Positions 52,207-60,337 of a stretch of DNA of 64,000 bases are shown piece by piece (the stretch's first letter is position 1; each line of letters starts with the position of its first letter). The translations under genes and the position numbers were made by a program. The DNA comes from Haloarcula mannanilytica (lineage in GTDB: Archaea; Halobacteriota; Halobacteria; Halobacteriales; Haloarculaceae). The notes under the pieces are model-generated. The model worked only from the letters and a program-made list of their open reading frames with translations, was not told where the DNA came from and did not search any database. The stretch covers positions 1,240,001-1,304,000 of the forward strand of contig NZ_BIXZ01000001.1 of the NCBI RefSeq assembly GCF_005406125.1. Direction: 5' to 3'.

Positions 52207-52872
52207 TCAGTCGATGTAGCCGAGCGCCGCATCAATACGGCCCAGTTCCGGCCCGGAAGTGTCCGAGCCACAGATGTAGCCGTGGTCGTTGGCGATCAGC
52301 CCGGAACCGACGAGCGGGCCGCCGTAGTTGATTGTCCCGATGTCGGCTGGCACGTCGAGGATGTCCTCAAGCGCGTCGAGTTCGCCGTCCGTGGCTTTCG
52401 GATGGCAGAGCACGCCCTTGTTGGTGGCGACGGCGGCGGTCCCGACGGTGGTGACACCGGCGATGACGCCGCGCTCGACGGGCACGTCCAGCCCGTCTTT
52501 GATCGCCTGGACGGCGTCCCGCGAGAGGTCGGGGTGGACGTACGCGCCGTAGTCGTTACAGCAGACGACGTTGCCGGCGGCGTTGATCCGGCCGGGGAGC
52601 CGCGTGACGGGCACGTCGACCACGTCTTGAATCCGTTCGATTTCGGTCTCGCGGACGCGTTCGGAGACGACCAGCCCGTTCTCGTTGCCGGTCGCAAGCG
52701 CCCCGACGGTCCCGGAGCGACCGACGGTCGTCGGCACGGCCGGCACGTCGAGTTCGTCGCTCAGGTCATCGAGCAGCGATTCGTCTAAGTCTGGGCGAAC
52801 CAGCACACAGTCGTCGGTCGCACGGGCGAACACACCCACGTACGACGACCCGGAGAAAGCCGCGCGGAGCAA
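52207..52872 (-). CDS. eif6: Translation initiation factor 6
   Basis: Ribosome anti-association factor that binds the large subunit, 221 aa, the usual length. The fivefold pseudo-symmetric repeats are visible, for example [39 protein letters not shown] and [19 protein letters not shown], ending [18 protein letters not shown]. It follows L31e by 2 bp. The L39e-L31e-eIF6 order is conserved in archaea and ties its supply to ribosome production. Confidence 0.97.
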   Translation of the reverse strand: MLRAAFSGSSYVGVFARATDDCVLVRPDLDESLLDDLSDELDVPAVPTTVGRSGTVGALATGNENGLVVSERVRETEIERIQDVVDVPVTRLPGRINAAGNVVCCNDYGAYVHPDLSRDAVQAIKDGLDVPVERGVIAGVTTVGTAAVATNKGVLCHPKATDGELDALEDILDVPADIGTINYGGPLVGSGLIANDHGYICGSDTSGPELGRIDAALGYID

Positions 52873-52874
52873 CG

Positions 52875-53153
52875 TTACTCTGCGGTCTCTGCTTCGACGA
52901 TGGCTTCGCCCTCTTCCTCGAAGCGGGCGGCGCGAACACGGATCTTGCTCGGCGTGTTGGCGCGACCGCGGGCCCAGGCCGCCTCGTTGATGGAGGGGTC
53001 CAGACGGACGGCGCTCTCCTCGACCGAGAAGTGCTTGGCGAGGTGCTCGCGGATGAGGACCATCGCTTTGTCTGCGCGCTTGTGGTTCGGTTCGGCTCGC
53101 GCGTCTCGGAGCGGAATTGTGACGACACGCTCCTCGAAGTCACTGGCGCTCAT
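52875..53153 (-). CDS. rpl31e: Ribosomal protein L31e
   Basis: Large-subunit ribosomal protein near the exit tunnel, 92 aa. Typical segments are [40 protein letters not shown] and [20 protein letters not shown]. The start codon overlaps the L39e stop (TAATG). The short acidic C-terminal tail [14 protein letters not shown] is typical of haloarchaeal versions. Confidence 0.96.
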   Translation of the reverse strand: MSASDFEERVVTIPLRDARAEPNHKRADKAMVLIREHLAKHFSVEESAVRLDPSINEAAWARGRANTPSKIRVRAARFEEEGEAIVEAETAE

Positions 53154-53305
53154 TATTCGTCAGTGTCGTTGCGCCGCCAGTGGCGTCGCTTGTGGTTGCG
53201 CTGGACCTCGCGGTCCGTCTTGAGCATGACCCAGGCCGGGACTCGACTGTTCTGGTTGTCGAGTTTGGCCAGTCGCTTCTTCGTAGCCTTCGATTTCTTA
53301 CCCAT
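53153..53305 (-). CDS. rpl39e: Ribosomal protein L39e
   Basis: Tiny basic ribosomal protein that lines the exit tunnel, 50 aa: [33 protein letters not shown] and [15 protein letters not shown]. It is one of the few strongly basic proteins in this acidic proteome. First gene of the L39e-L31e-eIF6 set, with TTTAAA centred 29 bp before its ATG. Confidence 0.96.
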
Positions 53306-53331
53306 GGTATGGTGCTTGTTCCGCGCCGTGG

Positions 53332-53337
53332 TTTAAA
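53332..53337 (-). promoter_or_regulatory. TATA box of the L39e-L31e-eIF6 operon
   Basis: TTTAAA is centred about 29 bp upstream of the L39e ATG, consistent with leaderless transcription of the three-gene operon. Confidence 0.6.
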
Positions 53338-53428
53338 TTCCTTCCTTTTCGAGCCGGTCACAGCCCGTTATCAGCGGCTATAACTGCGGACGTAGAACTA
53401 AGTCGAGTGCTGCCCTGATTATCAATGG

Positions 53429-53944
53429 ATGAAGCGCCGGAGATTCCTCCAAACAGTAGGTGTGGGTGCAACAGCCGTCGGGTCGGGCTGCATGGGCGGT
53501 GGCGGCGATGTCGTCGTCAGCGTACAGAAAGATGTCAGAGTCAATCCGCATGGAGCGTGGATACAGGAGGCGATCCCGGACGTGTCCGATCCCGGGGGTG
53601 AGCTACAGTACATCGTCAAGGCGGACATCCCGTTCAACGTGTACTTTTTCACTGACCAGGAGAACTTCGAGCAGTACGACACCTACATCAAGGGACGAGA
53701 GCCCGACGAGACACCGCCAGGGAATCCCAAATTCAGTCAGACAGCGGTCCAGCCCGAAGGGTCAGATATCTACGAGGCGTCGACGGACAACGGCGGCGCA
53801 CGCGAATCACTCGACGAACCCGGTCCGTATTTCTTCGCCGTCGACCACTCGAACTACCGGATGGAGACCCGCGTCGACGACTACGACGACCCGTTGAAAG
53901 CGTTCGTCGACCTCACCGTCATTCGGAGCAAACTTCCCTTCTAA
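53429..53944 (+). CDS. Small Tat lipoprotein of unknown function
   Basis: Exported lipoprotein, 171 aa. KRRRFLQTVG is the Tat motif and GSGC the lipobox (Cys21). The mature domain is beta-rich, with GGELQYIVKADIPFNVYFF, a polar Pro/Gly loop and GPYFFAVDHSNYRMETRVDD, a pattern reminiscent of small all-beta sensor or binding domains common in haloarchaeal lipoproteins. No Cys in the body and no catalytic signature. Its last bases overlap the end of the convergent zip gene by four. Confidence 0.75.
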   Translation: MKRRRFLQTVGVGATAVGSGCMGGGGDVVVSVQKDVRVNPHGAWIQEAIPDVSDPGGELQYIVKADIPFNVYFFTDQENFEQYDTYIKGREPDETPPGNPKFSQTAVQPEGSDIYEASTDNGGARESLDEPGPYFFAVDHSNYRMETRVDDYDDPLKAFVDLTVIRSKLPF

Positions 53945-54753
53945 ACGAACGCCAGCGGTATCATCGCAAGCACGCCGACAGCGATGCCAGCAGTCAGTTC
54001 GCGCTTGCCGCCCCCCGGCAAGCTGTCCCCGTACTCCAGCGCCTCAGGAACGAACTCCGTGAGGACGAGATACACCATCGCCCCGGCGGCGAAGCCAAAG
54101 CCAAAGGGGAGAAACGCCTTCGCCAGCGTGACGAAGTAGTACGCGATAACGGCCCCGATGGGCTGTGGCAGCGAGGAGAACACCGCCCACCAGACCATTT
54201 TCCACTCGCTGACACCCAGCGAGCGAAGTGGGATAGCGATAGCAGTCCCTTCCGGGACGTTGTGAATTGAGATAGCCACAGTCATGAACACTGCCAGCAG
54301 CGGAACGGAGACGCCGAGAACGCCCACAGCGGAGTCGGGCGTGGCCGATTCCAGCCCGAGTTCCGCGAAGGAGACACCGACAGCCACGCCCTCCGGGAAA
54401 CTGTGGACGGTCAGAATGCCCAGAATCAACAGGAGCTTCTTGAAATTCGCCTGTTCGAACTGTTTCGGGGAGCGGTCGAAATCGTCTAAGAGTTCGTGTG
54501 CCGCGACAACAAGCACGACGCCGGCGACGATGCCGGGAACCATGAGGACCGGCGACCCGTAGGCTAGCCCCTCGCGGACGAGTCCGAACAGCGAGGCGGC
54601 GACCATAATCCCGGAAGCCAGTCCCCACAGCAACACGTTCCACCGGTCCGAGAACTCATCGACGAGGAAGAACGGTATCGCGCCGAGGCCGGTGGCCAGT
54701 GCCGTAAGCAACCCCGCGAGGAACACGAAGGCGACGTTCTCGACAGCGACCAT
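53941..54753 (-). CDS. ZIP-family metal transporter
   Basis: Divalent-metal importer of the ZIP family, 270 aa with about eight helices. The metal-site motifs are LTVHSFPEGVAVGVSF in helix 4 and ISIHNVPEGTAIAIPL in helix 5, which give the expected His, Glu and Asn ligands. A weak His/Asp loop (AAHELLDDFDRSPKQFE) separates helices 3 and 4. Zinc, iron or manganese are all possible. It is convergent with the Tat lipoprotein gene, whose product might in principle assist it, though nothing shows that. Confidence 0.9.
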   Translation of the reverse strand: MVAVENVAFVFLAGLLTALATGLGAIPFFLVDEFSDRWNVLLWGLASGIMVAASLFGLVREGLAYGSPVLMVPGIVAGVVLVVAAHELLDDFDRSPKQFEQANFKKLLLILGILTVHSFPEGVAVGVSFAELGLESATPDSAVGVLGVSVPLLAVFMTVAISIHNVPEGTAIAIPLRSLGVSEWKMVWWAVFSSLPQPIGAVIAYYFVTLAKAFLPFGFGFAAGAMVYLVLTEFVPEALEYGDSLPGGGKRELTAGIAVGVLAMIPLAFV

Positions 54754-54907
54754 ATTGATGCTACGCCGCTCGTCCCGATAAGAATTATCACGAACTTGAG
54801 TGGTTTTGGCGGACCTAGACAGCTGACCGGAACGACGTAATACTCCTTATATAATATCACAACTCGATACCTGCTAGTGGAGTACGTTTATACACCAGAA
54901 CGCAAAA

Positions 54908-55189
54908 TTGTCGTGTATATCAAAAGCAGTTGAGCGAAATAATTCAAATTCATACATTGTAGAGGGGAATAGTCCAGCAGATGTCGAACTAACGCTTCGT
55001 GACGTGAACACCGGGCGATGTTACGATATCGTCGACTACGCCGACGCTATCCTGGCAGAAAAGCTACAGGCTCGTGGCCCCGGTAGTACCGTTCGTGTGG
55101 AACTCGCGCCGGTAGCTGCCGACGGCGACCGCTGGGCCGTGACCCGACATCTTCCCGGCGCACCACCGCGCATCGGACTGGGCCAGTAA
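54908..55189 (+). CDS. Small protein of unknown function, TTG start
   Basis: Acidic cytoplasmic protein of 93 aa with YIVEGNSPADVELTLRDVNT, CYDIVDYADAILAEKLQA and GSTVRVELAPVAADGDRWAV. The alternation suggests an alpha/beta domain, but I do not recognise it. No ATG or GTG occurs between the in-frame stop at 54875 and the coding pattern, so TTG at 54908 is the only usual initiator. The first ~50 bases are AT-rich. A TTTATA box at 54887-54892 lies close upstream. Third-position GC becomes genome-like after about 54975. It is convergent with thpR, with 13 bp between stops. Confidence 0.62.
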   Translation: MSCISKAVERNNSNSYIVEGNSPADVELTLRDVNTGRCYDIVDYADAILAEKLQARGPGSTVRVELAPVAADGDRWAVTRHLPGAPPRIGLGQ

Positions 55190-55202
55190 CCGCGGCCCAC
55201 GC

Positions 55203-55766
55203 TCACAGCGACACCGATCCGACGGTCCGATACGTCGGGCCGTCGGGCCCCAGCTCACTTTCTTTCAGGCGGATTTCTTCGACCTGTAGACTGCCAACAT
55301 CCGGGTTTTCGTTCTCGACAGCGTTCTGTACCGTCTCCTTGCCACCGGCGTGGTCCATCCTGGCGATGGTTGCGTGCGGCGTAAAGTCGTGCTCCTCCGG
55401 GTCGAATCCCAGGGCAGTGGTCCTGTTTTCGACGGCTTCGTGCAGCGCGGTCAGTTCTGCGTCGCCCTGCCCGTCACGGACGCCGACCCAGACGACGCTG
55501 ATGTAGGACAGCGACGGAAAGACGCCGAGCCCGCCGAACTCGGCTTCGAACGGGGCGACGCCGCTGGCCTCGACGGCTGTTTCGAGGGCACCGACGATAT
55601 CGCCAACGCGGTCCGGGTCGGTGTCGCCGAGGAACTTCAGCGTGACGTGGGCTTGCTCGGGGTCGGTCAGCCGAAGGCCGGAGACGCCGTCGAAGCGGTC
55701 CTGCACGGCCGCCACAGCGTCCCCGAGTCCGTCGAGGTCGACGCTGACGAACAGGCGCTTGGACAT
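55203..55766 (-). CDS. thpR: RNA 2',3'-cyclic phosphodiesterase
   Basis: 2H-phosphoesterase that opens 2',3'-cyclic phosphate ends of RNA (long annotated as 2'-5' RNA ligase), 187 aa. The two catalytic HxT motifs are H40 in AHVTLKFLG and H131 in PHATIARMD. The N terminus MSKRLFVSVDLDGLGDAV and the central strand YISVVWVGV fit the family. ATG 55766 is chosen. The upstream extension is rejected. Likely roles are tRNA-half or intron-end processing. Confidence 0.93.
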   Translation of the reverse strand: MSKRLFVSVDLDGLGDAVAAVQDRFDGVSGLRLTDPEQAHVTLKFLGDTDPDRVGDIVGALETAVEASGVAPFEAEFGGLGVFPSLSYISVVWVGVRDGQGDAELTALHEAVENRTTALGFDPEEHDFTPHATIARMDHAGGKETVQNAVENENPDVGSLQVEEIRLKESELGPDGPTYRTVGSVSL

Positions 55767-55940
55767 GGCTGGAGGTTGCGGTTCGGTCCGCAAGAAAGCA
55801 CCGGGCACTCGGAGTGGATACTGCGGTAAACGCATCCAGCACAGCGGATTCCGCATGGCCCGAAATCCGGTCACTTGCCGCCGCTATCCCAGCGAGCCGT
55901 GGACGTAGCCCTTAACCGGATTGGCCGTCAATCAGGAGGT

Positions 55941-56669
55941 ATGACAGACAACGACGACGACCACGCCTTCTCCGAAGGCCAGGGGTTCGACGACCCCTAC
56001 GAGGGGTTCGACCTCGAACCGCCGGAGTTCGAGGTGGACCCGGACAAGGTCGACCCCGTCGACTCGCGTGTCGTCACCGACCTGCTGGACCAGCGGAACA
56101 TCTCCTCCGATGCCGTCGACCCCGAGCAACTGCTCGATGTCGGCCTGGAGTACATGCACATCAACCGCCACGAACAGGCCGCCGAGACCTTCGAGCGCGT
56201 CGCCCAGTACACGGACGACGACCGGCTCAAACAGGAAGCCTGGACGAACAAGGGCGCGGCCCACGCGGAACTCGAAGAGTGGGACGCCGCTATCGGCGCG
56301 TACAAGGAAGCGCTCAACTTCGACGAGGAATCCGACCACGCCGCCACCGCCGAGACGAACCTCGCGTACGCGCTCTGGAAGTCCGGCCGCTCCGAGCAGG
56401 CGCTCGAACACGCCGAACGCGCCGTCGAGATCGACCCCCGCTTCGGCGAGGGCTGGTACAACCGCGGCTTCTTCCTGCTCGAACGCGGGCTGGCCGACGA
56501 GGCCATCGACGCCTTCGACAACGCCGTCCGCCTGGGCTTCCGCAACGCCGACGTGCTCGAAGAGAAGGCCCGCGCCCTCGAAGAGGTCGGCGAGTTCGAC
56601 CGCGCGGAGGAACTGGCCGAGGAAGTCGACGAGATGCGCGAGGAGGCCGAACAGCAGCTGCTTGAATGA
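55941..56669 (+). CDS. Tetratricopeptide-repeat protein
   Basis: Cytoplasmic scaffold-like protein, 242 aa. An acidic N-terminal ~75 residues lead into about four TPR units, for example LLDVGLEYMHINRHEQAAET, WTNKGAAHAELEEWDAAIGA, NLAYALWKSGRSEQALEHAE and WYNRGFFLLERGLADEAIDA, then a charged C-terminal helix. TPRs mediate protein-protein contact and the partner is unknown. GGAGGT directly abuts the ATG at 55941, too close for normal Shine-Dalgarno use. Its stop overlaps the DUF424 gene start (ATGA), so the two are probably coupled. Confidence 0.88.
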   Translation: MTDNDDDHAFSEGQGFDDPYEGFDLEPPEFEVDPDKVDPVDSRVVTDLLDQRNISSDAVDPEQLLDVGLEYMHINRHEQAAETFERVAQYTDDDRLKQEAWTNKGAAHAELEEWDAAIGAYKEALNFDEESDHAATAETNLAYALWKSGRSEQALEHAERAVEIDPRFGEGWYNRGFFLLERGLADEAIDAFDNAVRLGFRNADVLEEKARALEEVGEFDRAEELAEEVDEMREEAEQQLLE

Positions 56670-56956
56670 TACTCAACGAACGCGACACCGACGAGGGGCT
56701 GCTCGTCTCCGTCTGTGACCCCGATATCATGGGCGAAACGTTCGAGAACGGCCCCGTGTCGCTCACCGTCAACGAGGAGTTCTACGGCGGCGAATCGGCC
56801 ACGGAAGACGAGATCGTCGACAGCCTCGCCCGCTGTTCCGTCGCCAACATCGTCGGTGATGACGCCGTCAGCGTCGCCGTCGAACACGGTTTCGTCGACG
56901 AGGAGAACGTCCTCGACCTGGGCGAGACCCGGCACGCACAGTTGCTCTGGATGTAG
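56666..56956 (+). CDS. DUF424 family protein
   Basis: Archaeal-specific small protein, 96 aa. LLVSVCDPDIMGETFENGPV, VNEEFYGGESATEDEIVDSL, CSVANIVGDDAVSVAVEHG and ARHAQLLWM-like end (TRHAQLLWM) match the DUF424 pattern found across archaea. Function is unknown to me. The compact alpha/beta make-up and wide archaeal spread suggest an information-processing or housekeeping role, which is inference. Coupled by a 4-bp overlap to the TPR gene. Confidence 0.87.
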   Translation: MILNERDTDEGLLVSVCDPDIMGETFENGPVSLTVNEEFYGGESATEDEIVDSLARCSVANIVGDDAVSVAVEHGFVDEENVLDLGETRHAQLLWM

Positions 56957-57020
56957 CCGGTGACGCTGCTACGAGCCTGACCCCGAGAGTCTTTGCACAC
57001 GCCCATCGAGAGGGACACGT

Positions 57021-57476
57021 ATGTATTCCAGAGACCACGCTATCGTCTCTGCCGCCGTCGGGGCTGCCGGCGTCGCCGTCCTGCCGGTCCCCGTCCCCTG
57101 GTGGGCCGCCGTCGGCTACGCGATCGTCGTCGGGGTCGCTATCGATTTCGACCACTTCGCCGTGGCTCGACTGGAAACCGGCGACTGGGCCGCGCTCCGG
57201 CGCTGCCTCCGAAACCCGACGATTGCGGTGCTCGATCAGGACGAGATCTTCGACCCGCAGGACCTCTGGCCGCTCCAGCGGCTCCTCAGCCACCATCTCA
57301 TCGGCGGTGTAGTCGTGGGCGGCCTCTGGCTCGTCTCCGAGCCGCTGGCGCTGTTTACCGCACTCGTCCTGTACGCCCACGTCCTCGGGGACCTCATCTG
57401 GGACAACTACCTGCTTGAGACCTACCAGGAACAGCACGCGAAGGCCGCCGCAGCCGACGCCGGACAGCGTGAGTAG
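57021..57476 (+). CDS. Membrane-bound metal-dependent hydrolase-like protein (DUF457/YdjM-like)
   Basis: Integral membrane protein, 151 aa with about four helices. Conserved polar motifs lie in or near the membrane: RDHAIVSAAVG, VAIDFDHFAVARLE, LLSHHLIGGVVVGG and HVLGDLIWDNYLLE. This His/Asp set resembles YdjM/DUF457 proteins, which are predicted metal-dependent hydrolases. Activity is unproven. It stands between the DUF424 gene and sufS on the same strand with short gaps, but a functional link is not evident. Confidence 0.75.
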   Translation: MYSRDHAIVSAAVGAAGVAVLPVPVPWWAAVGYAIVVGVAIDFDHFAVARLETGDWAALRRCLRNPTIAVLDQDEIFDPQDLWPLQRLLSHHLIGGVVVGGLWLVSEPLALFTALVLYAHVLGDLIWDNYLLETYQEQHAKAAAADAGQRE

Positions 57477-57548
57477 CGTCGGCCGCCGGAGACGGGAGTT
57501 CTAGGTGAACCGAAGGAATGTTGCCTGTCGAGTCCCTGTACAGAGCTA

Positions 57549-58796
57549 ATGGGACATTCCGAATCTGAATTGCTCGACGTGGAGCGTATCCGCGAGGACT
57601 TCCCCATCCTCCAGCGCGAGTTCGACGGCGAGCAGGTGGTGTATCTCGACAACGCGGCCACCACGCAGACGCCCGAACCCGTCGTCGAGACCATCGCTGA
57701 CTACTACCGGACGACCAACGCCAACGTCCACCGCGGCCTTCACCAACTGAGCCAGGAGGCCAGCGTCGCCTACGAGAACGCCCACGACCGCGTCGCCGAG
57801 TTCATCGGGGCCTCCGGCGAGCGCGAGGAGATTATCTTCACCAAGAACACCACGGAGAGCGAGAACCTCGTCGCCTACGCCTGGGGCCTGAACGAACTCG
57901 GGCCGGAGGACGAGGTGGTCCTGACGGAAATGGAACACCACGCCTCTCTCGTAACGTGGCAGCAGATCGCCAAGAAGACCGGTGCGACGTGTCGCTACAT
58001 CCGCGTCGACGAGGACGGTACGCTCGATATGGACCACGCCCGCGAGATCATCACCGACGACACGGCGATGGTCAGCGTCGTCCACGTCTCGAACACGCTC
58101 GGGACGGTCAATCCCGTCTCGGAACTGGCGGACATCGCCCACGACCACGATTCGTATATCTTCGTCGACGGCGCGCAATCGGTCCCGAACCGGCCTGTCG
58201 ACGTGGAAGAAATCGACGCCGACTTCCTGGCCTTTTCGGGCCACAAGATGGCTGGTCCGACCGGCATCGGCGTCCTCTACGGCAAGAAGCATCTGCTGGA
58301 GGAGATGGAGCCGTACCTGTACGGCGGTGAGATGATAAAGAAGGTCACCTTCGAGGACGCCACCTGGAACGACCTCCCCTGGAAGTTTGAGGCCGGCACG
58401 CCCGTCATCTGCCAGGGCATCGCGCTGGCCGAGGCCTGTGACTACCTCGACGACATCGGGATGGAGCGGATCCAGCGCCACGAGGAACAGCTCGCCCAGT
58501 ACGCGCTGGAACAACTGCAGGACGAGGGCGACGTGGACATCTACGGCCCGGCAGCGGGAACTGAGCGGGGCGGCCTCGTCGCGTTCAACCTCGAATCGGT
58601 CCACGCCCACGACCTCTCCTCGATACTCAACGACTCCGCCGTTGCCATCCGCGCCGGCGACCACTGCACCCAGCCCCTCCACGACAAGATGGGCGTCCCC
58701 GCTTCTGCACGTGCGTCCTTCTACATCTACAACACGAAAGAAGAGGTGGACAAACTGGTCGACGCTATCGACGACGCCCGGCAGCTGTTCGCGTAG
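57549..58796 (+). CDS. sufS: Cysteine desulfurase SufS
   Basis: PLP enzyme that takes sulfur from cysteine for Fe-S cluster assembly, 415 aa. PLP-binding Lys is K233 in FSGHKMAGPTGIG. The persulfide-forming Cys is C373 in IRAGDHCTQPLHDKMG, with the SufS-type short loop rather than the long IscS loop. YLDNAATTQTPEPVVE, NANVHRGLHQLSQEAS and TKNTTESENLVA are classical group II marks. It precedes the scaffold gene at 59039. sufBCD are not in the window. A strong hairpin terminator follows it. Confidence 0.97.
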   Translation: MGHSESELLDVERIREDFPILQREFDGEQVVYLDNAATTQTPEPVVETIADYYRTTNANVHRGLHQLSQEASVAYENAHDRVAEFIGASGEREEIIFTKNTTESENLVAYAWGLNELGPEDEVVLTEMEHHASLVTWQQIAKKTGATCRYIRVDEDGTLDMDHAREIITDDTAMVSVVHVSNTLGTVNPVSELADIAHDHDSYIFVDGAQSVPNRPVDVEEIDADFLAFSGHKMAGPTGIGVLYGKKHLLEEMEPYLYGGEMIKKVTFEDATWNDLPWKFEAGTPVICQGIALAEACDYLDDIGMERIQRHEEQLAQYALEQLQDEGDVDIYGPAAGTERGGLVAFNLESVHAHDLSSILNDSAVAIRAGDHCTQPLHDKMGVPASARASFYIYNTKEEVDKLVDAIDDARQLFA

Positions 58797-58806
58797 TCAA
58801 TCTCTA

Positions 58807-58865
58807 CCGCGCGCCATCGGCGCGCGGTTCCCCGGACGCGAACAAAGTGAGCGTCCGGCCTTTTT
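58807..58865 (+). terminator. Two hairpins and a T-tract after sufS
   Basis: A perfect 9-bp stem (58807-58815 with 58819-58827, loop ATC) is followed by an 8-bp stem CCGGACGC/GCGTCCGG (58832-58839 with 58851-58858) and then five T bases at 58861-58865. The second resembles a bacterial intrinsic terminator and lies 35-69 bp past the sufS stop. Confidence 0.65.
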
Positions 58866-59037
58866 CGCCACCGAAAGACTCGCTTCGCTCGTCTTTCGAG
58901 CCCTCGTTCGCTCCGCTCACGAGGACCACGTTTTTCGAGGAGCCGTCCCCGTAGCGAGCGAAGCGAGCGAGGAACGGCGACGCTGAAAAAGGTGGCTCGG
59001 AAGCCTTTTCCGGCTGACAGTCGTATCATAGTTCAAT
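58866..59037. repeat. GC-rich interspersed element between sufS and the scaffold gene
   Basis: It contains a hairpin CGAAAGAC/GTCTTTCG (58872-58879 with 58891-58898) whose loop is CGCTTCGCTC-like, then CGTTCGCTCCGCTCACGAGG, CCACGTTTTTCGAGG, GAGCGAAGCGAGCGAGG and GAAAAAGGTGGCTCGG. The words GAGCGAAGCGAG, CCACGTTTTT and AAAAAGGTGG recur at 19193-19273, and a related hairpin lies at 3875-3933. It probably belongs to a family of short non-coding repeats. Confidence 0.55.
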
Positions 59038-59038
59038 T

Positions 59039-59467
59039 ATGGGTATCGGTGGCTCGGACATGTACCGGCAGCAGATCCTCGATCACTACAAGAATCCCCG
59101 GAACTACGGGGAGATCGAGGACCCCACGTTTACCCACATCGGGGAGAATCCGATGTGCGGCGACGAGATACGGATGGACGTTGTCCTCGACGAGAGCGAG
59201 GAGACCATCGAGCGGGTCGCCTTCCAGGGCGACGGCTGTGCCATCTCCCAAGCTTCTGCGTCGATGCTCTCACAGGAACTGGCGGGGATGGCGGTCGAGG
59301 ACCTGCAGGCGATGGATCGGGACGACATCACGGATATGCTCGGCGTCGACATCTCGCCGATGCGGGTCAAATGCGCCGTGCTCGCCGAGAAGGTGGCACA
59401 GGACGGGGCGGAAATCTACTTCGGCGAGAAGGACATCGACCGGACGACCACCGAAGACGACGACTGA
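59039..59467 (+). CDS. sufU: Fe-S cluster scaffold/sulfur acceptor, SufU/IscU family
   Basis: Small protein, 142 aa, that accepts sulfur from SufS and supports Fe-S cluster building. The three conserved Cys are C40 (ENPMCGDEI), C67 (QGDGCAISQASASM) and C112 (SPMRVKCAVL), with Asp42 in the usual place. Motif wording is SufU-like, yet the C67-C112 spacing of 45 residues lacks the extra ~20-residue insert usual in Bacillus SufU and is close to IscU. The acidic C terminus ends TTTEDDD. It follows sufS by 242 bp of repeat-rich DNA, so it may have its own promoter. Confidence 0.92.
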   Translation: MGIGGSDMYRQQILDHYKNPRNYGEIEDPTFTHIGENPMCGDEIRMDVVLDESEETIERVAFQGDGCAISQASASMLSQELAGMAVEDLQAMDRDDITDMLGVDISPMRVKCAVLAEKVAQDGAEIYFGEKDIDRTTTEDDD

Positions 59468-59550
59468 GACAACAACTGTTTTCCGGCAGTCGTGTAGCCA
59501 AACGCCGCTCGCACGTATACTTTTAGCCGACGGAGCCACACATCCGAGAC

Positions 59551-60312
59551 ATGGCTGGCGGGAACGACTGGAACCCCGACGACTACGACGACCACCACGA
59601 GTTCGTCCACGAACACGGCCAGTCAGTTGTCGACCTGCTGGACCCCCAGCCGGGCGAGCGGGTGCTAGATGTCGGCTGTGGCACGGGCCACCTGACGGCG
59701 GAGATCGCCGACAGCGGAGCCGAAGTGGTCGGCATCGACACGTCGGCGGAAATGGTCACACAGGCGCGGGACGCCTATCCGAACCTGACGTTCGAGGAAG
59801 CGGACGTTCGGACCTACACCGCTGACAGGCCGTTCGACGCGGTGTTTTCGAACGCGGCGCTGCACTGGATACCCGGCGGCGATCACGACGCGGTGCTGTC
59901 GACGGTCGCCGACGTGCTGACCGACGACGGGCGGTTCGTCGCGGAGTTCGGCGGGACGGGCAACGTGGCGGCGATAACCGACGCGCTCATCGCCGAACTC
60001 GACGCCCGCGGCTACGCGGTCGACCATCCCTGGTACTTCCCGAGTATCGGCGAGTACGCGCCGCGGGTCGAAGCACACGGGTTCGAACTGCGGTTCTCGC
60101 GGCTGTTCGACCGGCCGACGCCGCTCGACGGCGGCGAGGACGGGCTCCGAAACTGGCTCGGGATGTTCGGCGACGAGTTCTTCGCCGACGTTGACGACGA
60201 GGAACGGGGTGCGATTCTGGCGGCCGTCGAGGACCGGCTCCGGCCGGAACTGTTCGACGGCGACACCTGGGTGGCCGACTACCGACGGCTGCGGCTCGTC
60301 GCAGTTCGATAG
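59551..60312 (+). CDS. SAM-dependent methyltransferase (trans-aconitate methyltransferase-like)
   Basis: Class I methyltransferase, 253 aa. Motif I is VLDVGCGTGHLTAEIA, motif II VVGIDTSAEMV, and FDAVFSNAALHWIPGGDHD is the loop seen in trans-aconitate 2-methyltransferases and related small-acid or ubiquinone-type enzymes. The substrate is not known. An ACTTTTA box about 28 bp before the ATG indicates a leaderless transcript. It converges on the chlorite-dismutase-type gene, with 25 bp between stops. Confidence 0.85.
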   Translation: MAGGNDWNPDDYDDHHEFVHEHGQSVVDLLDPQPGERVLDVGCGTGHLTAEIADSGAEVVGIDTSAEMVTQARDAYPNLTFEEADVRTYTADRPFDAVFSNAALHWIPGGDHDAVLSTVADVLTDDGRFVAEFGGTGNVAAITDALIAELDARGYAVDHPWYFPSIGEYAPRVEAHGFELRFSRLFDRPTPLDGGEDGLRNWLGMFGDEFFADVDDEERGAILAAVEDRLRPELFDGDTWVADYRRLRLVAVR

Positions 60313-60337
60313 CGGAGAGGCCGGAGGAGAGCGTTCG

